From: Brugia malayi
Lineage: Eukaryota > Nematoda > Chromadorea > Rhabditida > Onchocercidae
Direction: 5' to 3'
Assembly (NCBI RefSeq): GCF_000002995.4
Contig: NW_025062479.1
Span: 9,477,721 to 9,541,720 of the forward strand
Length of the DNA stretch: 64,000 nt
The number at the start of each line of letters is the position of its first letter. Position 1 is the first letter of the stretch. Shown here in pieces: positions 56,424 through 64,000 of the stretch. The position numbers were made by a program, and so were the translations under genes. Below the pieces are notes generated by a model that searched no databases, was not told the DNA's origin, and worked only from the letters and a program-made list of their open reading frames with translations.

Positions 56424-59400
56424 TCAGTCGAAGAAATCTTGTAGAAGTGTACGTCGTTTACATTCCGCTACATGCATTTGTGTTTCCAAATCACCTCGTT
56501 CCGTACTTTCTGCTCTTTCGACTTTCCAGGACAACTCTTCAATCTCTTTTTCTAGCTGAGCTTGCTGATATTCAAACTGAACAAATAAATAATTAAGTGA
56601 CAAGAACATTTCAGTTCTAACTTATATCACTTGTCTCTTATATGATGGCTAATGAAACCTCAAAGAAAAGTCGCGTTTAACTAAAATGACGTGTATTTAA
56701 AAAAAAAAAAAAAAAAGATTTGGGAGTTACATGTAAAGTTTTAACTATTCGACAGTCTCAAAAGATCATACCAGCTGTTTTCTTGGTCCATTTTCCATAT
56801 AATATGCATATGGATAAGTGTACTGCAGCGTGTAACGACATTTTGTAAGTAATGTGGCTGCTCTATGCAAATACTGCCAATCAATCCATGTCCCTTCATA
56901 CCCATTTACTTTCTCATCGATTTTTTTCATTATACAATTCCGCAAATTTTCTTCCATCTTTAAGGATTTGTGATGATTTTCATAACGCTCTGTAAAACTT
57001 AACAAACACCTTTTTTTTAAAAAAATATTATGTTATGCATTTCTCTAGTATGGTACATAACAAACGGTCAATGTATTAATTAGCTGGTAAAGTAAAAATA
57101 TTCTGCAAATCCTACGAAAACAGATAAAAACATACCATAATAATGTAAATATTTTTCAAGTGCACGACGGGCTTTGACATGATTTGCTTCCTGGGCTATA
57201 GATGGGTTCTCTTTATAGCGACTACATTCATAATATTCGCTTCCATGGTTCTTCCAGTCTATACAAAAAAAAAAACGTAAAAATTATGTTCTAAATTGTT
57301 TATATGAAGAAGTGGAAATTTGAAGCAGAAAATACGTAATACGCAATGGCATTTTGTTTATTTGAAATTCAAAATCTATCTTGAGACGAAGATCTGAACT
57401 CCAATTTATACAGAACAGATTTTTTCTGGGTAACTTCCTTAGCTGAATGTTTTTGTTGCTGCAAACAAAAGGAAAAAAAAAATTATTTTAATCTGATATG
57501 CATGCAGCAAAATATTGGGATATGAAAGGGAATTTAAGTCCCGCATTAGTTATCCTTTATTAAACATTAATAAAATAGACTCTAATTAATGGAAATTAAA
57601 AAAAAAATATGAGTGACCTCCAAAACACATCCAACAAAAGTGATATTTGCACTTGGCGCACTGCATATGATTGCATCCGCCGTTTTTTTCGATGCATGAA
57701 TGGCAATTGGGACAATCTTTTGTATGTGCACTAAATTACCCAAATATGCATAAATAACAAACCAAATTACATAAAACACTAAATGGAAATTGCAGATAAA
57801 AAAAATGAAAAGTATTCTCTGTGACGTGCACAAAAAGGCTATGAAAAATATTAGTGTATGATTCCAGTGTAAGATGCATATGGCAGAATCTATTTTAACC
57901 TTATATAATTTGCAGTTTCACTGTCATCAGCACACTTTGTTAACCATTTGCGTATTGTTTCGCAGGAGGTCGGTGCGTGGTAATCACAACCGCATTGAAA
58001 ACTATAAACAAAACTGAACATAAAAGACATTTGCAAAACTTTGGCAGCAAAAACAAAAATCACAAATTCAAATTCGAAACTAAAATTGTCCAGTCTTTCA
58101 ACCCAGGATGTAATTAGATAATGGCAAAAATGTATCCAAAGTAGGGCAGAGAATAAAACTTCAAAAAATTTTTTACGATGTAAATTGTTATAACGATTTC
58201 ATCCATGCCCCCGATAAAATTAGGTTACCGCAGGACTCTAATTTTAATTCTAACTGCTTGAATCGTCAACCAACAAAAGCTACTTCGCATTTCCGGAAAT
58301 GACCAACATGCACAGGTCTTGTCCAAACTGGTCACCACTTGCAGGACGACAGAATGTACAGTCAGGTTTTGTAGAAGCAAACTTGGAACATACCAAAAAG
58401 AAATTCGGCAACTGGTACAAGTAACTTTCTTGGCCTTTTGGCACTGTGCTTTGATAACGACATGACAATCAATACCCGGACAAAATCGCAACTGTGGATG
58501 TGATTCTACACAATCTTTGAATATCAACCTTTCATATTTATCTCTTATTTCTGTGCGTTCGCTCAATATCCTTAGTACAAAATCTTCTAAACACAGTAAT
58601 GTACACCCGCTTGCCATACAACCAATCCTGTAAACAAACTGCTCACTTTCCTTTCCCCAAAATCCACTTTTTACTCATCTTCATAAACATGACCTTTTGA
58701 GATTGGCATAACAACTAATTAACTTCAAAGCTACCAGAAAAAAATGAAATGTTTCTATAAAAATTTGAAGTTGTTTATATCGAACTCCCTCTAGACTCGT
58801 TAAGTTATGTAATTGATGAAATGGTCGGAATAAAACAACGGTTAGCAGAATGTACCAATACACCAGGAAAAAAAAACTATTTTAAATTTTGAACTAAATT
58901 AAAAACGAATCATTTAAGGAACTAAGTGATAAGAGCTGACGTGATTGATAAGCCATTACAAAGCTGTGTTTCGATATATTCCATCCAACATGCTGAACAA
59001 AAGCTATGCCCACAATCCAATGCATACATTTTGGTACATTCGTCTTGTAACCTCGTACAAACCACACAGCTCATAGTGTCTGGCTGTTGCTTTGAAGAAC
59101 CAGCGCACACAAAGCAATCTAAAATTTAAGCAGTAGAATAACAAGCACATAGTAACACACAGCACATGCAGTGTTAGTTGACAGAATGCACGTGTTTTCT
59201 AGTAAAGGCTAACAATGTTAGCCAAGTAATTGTTCCGTTTAAGCTAGCTGTTGAGGCTCCCGACTCAATAACAGAAAGCCACGTAATATGAGAAATTTAT
59301 TATGTCTAATCAATTAATCAACTTCTAAAAAGGCATTGATTAAAACTAATTGCATAAAGCTTACCGACTAGAACTTTACAAGGATCAACGCGGTACAACT

Positions 59401-59884
59401 GGATTAAAGTGGAGTCGTCCCACTTGTAAAAATGCAAGAGGATTTTGGCAAGTGAAGATGATACATTCAAAGTTGAAACGACATGATCCACAGTTTCCTT
59501 CAAGAGACGTTCGACCTAAATATTTATGAAATTAGTCTACATCAGAAATATAGTTGAGAAGCAGATAAAATCTATCCCGAGCATCGTTTTCTCCCTTATA
59601 ACATTACATTATATTGATAACAATTACCGAAAACTTTATGATACATACCTCCGGAACTTTTAGGCATGCATATTCAATGTATTCCGGATCTTCTCTTTCA
59701 AATATCTCCATTCCACAATTTTCTCCATTGCAGTAAAAGTCATCTAAATGTGATCATTTCAGTGGAATTCAACAAAAAACATTTTATGAGAAGTACAACT
59801 GAACAGAATGTACCAACCATAATCGTAATCTGCTTCATCGTCCGAAAAAGAAGGACTATCAGCAGGTGCATCGCCACACTCCAT
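56424..59884 (-). CDS. ARIH2: RBR-type E3 ubiquitin ligase, Ariadne-2 family
   Basis: ARIH2 is a RING-between-RING ligase that works with neddylated cullin-RING ligases (CUL5 in mammals). Exons 59818-59884, 59649-59743, 59365-59515, 58941-59118, 58394-58627, 57900-58001, 57618-57730, 57136-57258, 56772-56989 and 56424-56576 give 477 residues (human 493), all phases closing. The N-terminus is acidic ([12 protein letters not shown]). RING1 shows [11 protein letters not shown] and [12 protein letters not shown]; the IBR shows [13 protein letters not shown] and [39 protein letters not shown] follows, then RING2 with the catalytic Cys in [13 protein letters not shown] and [18 protein letters not shown]. 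The Ariadne domain contains [16 protein letters not shown] and [20 protein letters not shown] and ends [10 protein letters not shown]. Identity to human is very high from RING2 onward. A CATTTTTAG ending at 59912 is a candidate trans-splice acceptor 27 bases before the ATG. Confidence 0.96.
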
Positions 59885-61175
59885 CCGAACGGAAGAGAAG
59901 AGAGACTCGAGCTAAAAATGAATATCTGGGATTTCCTCCAACGATGCATAGTTTAAGTCACGCAAACTGAAAATTTTCAGCGTAGGGCTTCCCGCTTATC
60001 AACGACACATTTGGGGAAGTATAATTTACCCAAATAATTTTAAAAATTACATAAAATAAAACTTGATATGTTAGTTCACTGACGCCTCATAGCGAATACT
60101 TTTCCTTTACATCCTTTCCATATGATAATGCAAGCACGCATTCCTGACAAAAACAGCACTTTAGTAAGCATTCCAGATAAGCAACATTTGCTTACTAAAC
60201 ATTTATTTAAATATAAAATGTTGCAACATTTGCCTGTCATTTGGATAAAAAAAATGTTAAATGAAAAACATTTAAAAAAATCCTGCATCGAACAAATGAG
60301 AATAAACGGAACATATTTTGTAACAGTATAGAGGGTCGAATGAATTCAAATCCAAAGTTTAGAACTCAGAATAAACCTATGAAGGGAACGACGCAAGAAG
60401 GAGCAAAAAATTAAAGTTTTGTAAGTTATCTGAATGAATTTCATGGAAAGAAGTTTACATGTATGATAAAACACTGGGACAAATTATGAACATGGCTAGA
60501 GTTCAAAGTGCACGACGTTCAAATTTGTACAATAAAAGAATGGCAAATTTGATACGATTATACAGATTTTCACCATAAAATTAGGCTTATTTCAAACAGA
60601 TGTACAAGACGATATGCATTCACAAATAGTTGTTAAGATAAATCATATTTTAAAAAATTGACAGCTTACAATGCAGCACAAAACATAACAAGAAAGTTGA
60701 GTAAAGAAAAAAATGAAATCCGAAACAGTATTAAAACCAATAAAAGCAATACACTGTGTTATAAGTTATGTAAAAAAATGAACTTATGCTGCCATAAACA
60801 TGAATAGTTACTGCATAATAAAGCAGCTGAACTGATCACAGAGACAGTATCAGCAAAAATGGGAATAACCAAGTATGCTCGCTACGGTTATCAGGTAATA
60901 AAGTGCAGTTATTCATTTCCCTTTGGATTTTGGAATAAGAAACGAAGTGCACCTTTTCGACATCTTAGGTTATCACTCACAATTTCTCTCTGCTGTCTCG
61001 AACCATATGCTTCATGGAAGTAAATGAATAAGATATTGCAGGTTAGAAAACTATTTTATCTAATCTATAAACAGAATCTTGTCTCGATCGTTAATAACAG
61101 GAGGATAGGATAATTCTAAAAGATAATACACAACAGAATATTCCTAATACCATATTAAAAATGTAAAAAATAATG
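59885..61175. other. 1.3 kb spacer between two same-strand genes
   Basis: It separates ARIH2 from the upstream TFIIS-N-like gene. No coding exon is seen; frames at 60076-60331 are unsupported. Co-transcription of the two genes is possible but not shown. Confidence 0.5.
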
Positions 61176-62629
61176 TTATTTTGGTAAATTCTGTGCTGAG
61201 AAATTTTGGATAAACAAATTCATCTGGTTTTGCTGAGCTGATGTCATGCCTTGCGGTGATGAAAGTACCTGAAATTGGATAGCACTTTTCTTTTGAAGTT
61301 TAATTTTTCGAGAAAATTTCAAATGTACATCTGATTACATCCTTACCTGTCCCAGTACAGATGCAAAAGCATTCTTGTGTGAAGATAAGAGCAATCGACA
61401 CAGTGTATGTCGATGTTCATAGAGTTGTGCAAACAGTGTCGTGAACTGTGGATTAACAGAATCCATTGCAGCCTGTACGGGATTTAACTGATTGTTCCTG
61501 CAAAAAATAAACTGAGAAAATACTAACAACGAAGAATAAAATGTTGAGTGTACAATGTCGTAACGACCTGATGATAAATGAATTATGGAGTAATAGAAAA
61601 ATTAAACGACAAAACTTCTTTTAAATAAAACAGAGGTAAATAAGATTTTCTAAAAGTCGATTTGAATTTTAAGCTCAAAATTGGTATGAAATGTCACATA
61701 CGTAAAAAACGAAAAAAGTTGTACGGAAGTTCAGAAAAGAAAAAAATCACTTTTCATGTCTCCGACGCTTTCGTCGACGGTGTCTGGACGTTGCTCCATC
61801 ATCAATATCCTCATCTGATGATGTCGAAGCTGACGATGATGATGAACTTTCTGATGACATTTCTCCTTCTTCCAACTTAAATAGAATACTGACACTATAA
61901 TTCTTGTATTTGGCTTTTTATGTCTACTAAAAAATCTAGCATGTTTTCTGAAAAAAAAAAAAGCTCAGAATAAAGCATCAGCAAGAGTAGGAATAACGAA
62001 TGCATCCATCTAAAACAATAAAAGAAATAAACAAACCTCCCGCCTGATTACAGGAGTTTCTGTCTCTGCCTTAACTTCGCCATCTGGAGCTGATTCTTCA
62101 TCCTTTTCATTTTGGATTTCTAGCTCTACTTCCTGCGTTTTTTTAATTTTTTCTTCTTTCATTTTCTTCTGCCACGTCTCTTTTTTCCACTGGTTTCTAA
62201 AATTACAGTTTTATAAATAAAACGAGAAAATTGAGACATTTTCATTAACTAAAAGATGTGAAGGACATATGATCAGAGAGTTTATGACTTTTGCAAAATC
62301 CATCTCCTAAAAATAAAGACGCGAAAAGTAAAACTGTAAAGAAGGATTGAACAGTTAAAAAACATGATATTTACTACCAATTTTCCGCTTGAAATATATT
62401 TTCTCTTAAAATAACCTGAACTTTCGCATCTTGGGGTGGATAAATAACTGGGGCCGTTCATAAACTGGAGCTGGGTTCACCGGTTTATTAATATTAGCCC
62501 ATGATTCAAACGATAGTGGTTGTCCATCAATAGTATAATTCCCTAAAATTCATAATTGTAAACTGAAAAAAGAGGCATCCTTTTTTAGGTTGTGAATCTC
62601 AAACTTACTTTATAAAGATAATAGATGAG

Positions 62630-62661
<32 letters not shown>

Positions 62662-63765
62662 TGAAACAGATCAGAAAAAAAAAGTATATAGTGTGAGAAA
62701 AGAACCGTGTTCATCTTCATCAACATCCAATTCCCCTTCTTCCGTTGCTAGCATGGTCCGAACTTTGGCTAATACTTCGCCGACGCCCATTATTGTTGCT
62801 AAAGCGCGTTTCCTTGTCGTACTTATTTTAGAATTTCTTCGTTCAGGAACATCGTAGGGAATGTATGGTGCAGCAGACATCATGTACGATGTGGAACGCT
62901 GAACACCTTTTGTATTTTGCACTTCTTTTTTCCATATCCTAAATAAACACACTGAACGTATTTGTGAACAGTATTTTATGTATGATTAATTAAGCATTAC
63001 TTTACAATCCCAAGTTGTAATGGCATCTTGATTCAGTAAGTAACAATATGCAGCAGGACCACAGAAAGCCGGAAAAAAATTGCCAGTATTGGATATGTGA
63101 TTTACACCAAAAATTTTAATTGTTTCAATAAAAAAGAACTTTCGAGAGTTATGTAAGAAATATATGCATAATATTTTTATGACCTGATAAGGTTGTCAAC
63201 ATGTTGTCTCATCCAATGTGTTGGAAGAGTTTGCTGATGTCGTTCCAAAACATTCAGTAGAGCAATTTTCAATAAAGAATCAGGAATCCCTCTGTGTAGT
63301 TGACTTACTTCATCGCACAATTTCCACAGTTCATTTAATTCATTAAGTTCTGCCCAATTTGTTCGTGTGTCATCAACATACTGAAAATAATAGGTTCAAT
63401 ACTATCCATGAAGAAAGCTAAGATTCTGAGTAATAAACTTTTATTGACAATCTAATCTAACATACGTATTCGATCATTATTTGCCGAAAGAGACGATATA
63501 ACTAAAAAAGAAAAAGCACCTGTTGTAGGAAACCCGTTACATCTTCTACTGTGATTTCAGGAGCAGGAACAAATGGTACGACAGCAGTTTCTGAAGTAAC
63601 TGCAACTGCTATCGACGATACTGATGGTGACGGTTGGGAAGAGGATGAAGATGGAGCTGAAGAAGCGCTTACGGGTACAACCCGAGCATTGAGGATTTTA
63701 TCATTTTCTGTTTTCATGTACGAAATATATTCATCCGCCGTCAACAGTCTGAAACCATCACCCAT
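61176..63765 (-). CDS. Nuclear protein with TFIIS N-terminal-like helical domain (unnamed)
   Basis: Exons 63520-63765, 63184-63380, 62706-62938, 62416-62542, 62037-62196, 61751-61875, 61347-61497 and 61176-61268 give 443 residues with all phases closing. After a Ser/Ala/Pro/Val-rich N-terminus, residues about 84-165 form helices ending SLLKIALLNVLERHQQTLP, MRQHVDNLIR and IWKKEVQNTKG. This resembles the TFIIS N-terminal (LW/TND) domain found in elongation factors, MED26, IWS1 and PPP1R10. Next come IPYDVPERR, an acidic patch (GELDVDEDEHG), a conserved-looking block (IDGQPLSFESWANINKPV, PVYERPQLFIHPKMRKFR), a Lys/Glu-rich coil, a Ser/Asp tract, and a bipartite basic cluster (RHRRRKRRRHEK, a likely nuclear signal). 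A Gln-rich helical C-terminus contains PQFTTLFAQLYEHRHTLCRL. I do not recognise the family. The start is the first ATG of the open frame; the frame stays open upstream without Met. Confidence 0.87.
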
Positions 63766-63947
63766 GATTATGATAGACTTGAGACTCTGAACCGAGATTC
63801 TAAACTTCAAATCAAAGACCTTCACTATCTTTCATTTCAGATTTTCAACATATTTCGATTTAAGGTTCAGAGCAACAATTATGTGAAGTTCTTGCTCCGA
63901 AACTTGGTTTAAAATATTATCGCTCTTCTTTGGGGACACAGCTCACA

Positions 63948-64000
63948 ATGGCTCAGTTGTTAGTACTGAACAAAAATGTAAAAAAAAAGCAAATAGAAGA
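63948..64000 (+). CDS. Possible start of a divergent gene (runs off window)
   Basis: An ATG at 63948 opens 17 codons to the window end (MAQLLVLNKNVKKKQIE). It follows GGGACACAG|CTCACA, which could be a trans-splice acceptor. The divergent position opposite the TFIIS-N-like gene, 182 bases away, is plausible for a new gene. Too little is visible to name it or to exclude chance. Confidence 0.35.
   Translation, partial: MAQLLVLNKNVKKKQIE

Overview
The window reads as nuclear DNA of a nematode, most likely a filarial (spirurid) worm. It is strongly AT-rich, genes are split by many GT-AG introns of about 50-600 bases, and several start codons follow a pyrimidine-rich AG that fits spliced-leader trans-splicing. 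A miRNA hairpin matches nematode miR-228. The exon models come from reading codons, splice sites and phase by eye, with no alignment run. Gene names rest on remembered family sequences.

Layout. 1-1154 (-): NTAQ1, N-terminal glutamine amidase, 3' end outside the window. 2072-4958 (+): TDP2, divergent from NTAQ1. 7704-11549 (+): transmembrane leucine-rich-repeat protein. 12231-15699 (-): copine. 20169-21328 (+): SAM methyltransferase resembling mycobacterial Rv2952. 21483-22601 (-): TSR3, 18S rRNA aminocarboxypropyltransferase. 23302-27070 (-): F-box/WD40 protein. 28367-31092 (+): SLC35B4-type nucleotide-sugar transporter with one unresolved frame break. 34250-36961 (+): GDP-mannose 4,6-dehydratase. 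37229-37685 (-): TMA7. 39628-41791 (-): SLC35A/SRF-3-type UDP-sugar transporter. 43329-46771 (-): testin (PET plus three LIM domains). 46772-56423: a 9.6 kb gene-poor stretch holding a miR-228 hairpin on the minus strand. 56424-59884 (-): ARIH2-type RBR ubiquitin ligase. 61176-63765 (-): nuclear protein with a TFIIS N-terminal-like domain that I could not name. A possible divergent gene starts at 63948.

The genes do not form one pathway. Themes are ubiquitin and protein turnover (NTAQ1, F-box/WD40, ARIH2), nucleotide-sugar supply to the secretory pathway (two SLC35 transporters flanking GMD within 13.5 kb), ribosome and translation (TSR3, TMA7) and DNA repair (TDP2). No mobile element, CRISPR array, rRNA or tRNA was recognised. 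The most notable items are the miR-228 hairpin, the intron-bearing bacterial-like methyltransferase, the frame break in the SLC35B4-like gene, and the unnamed TFIIS-N-like protein.
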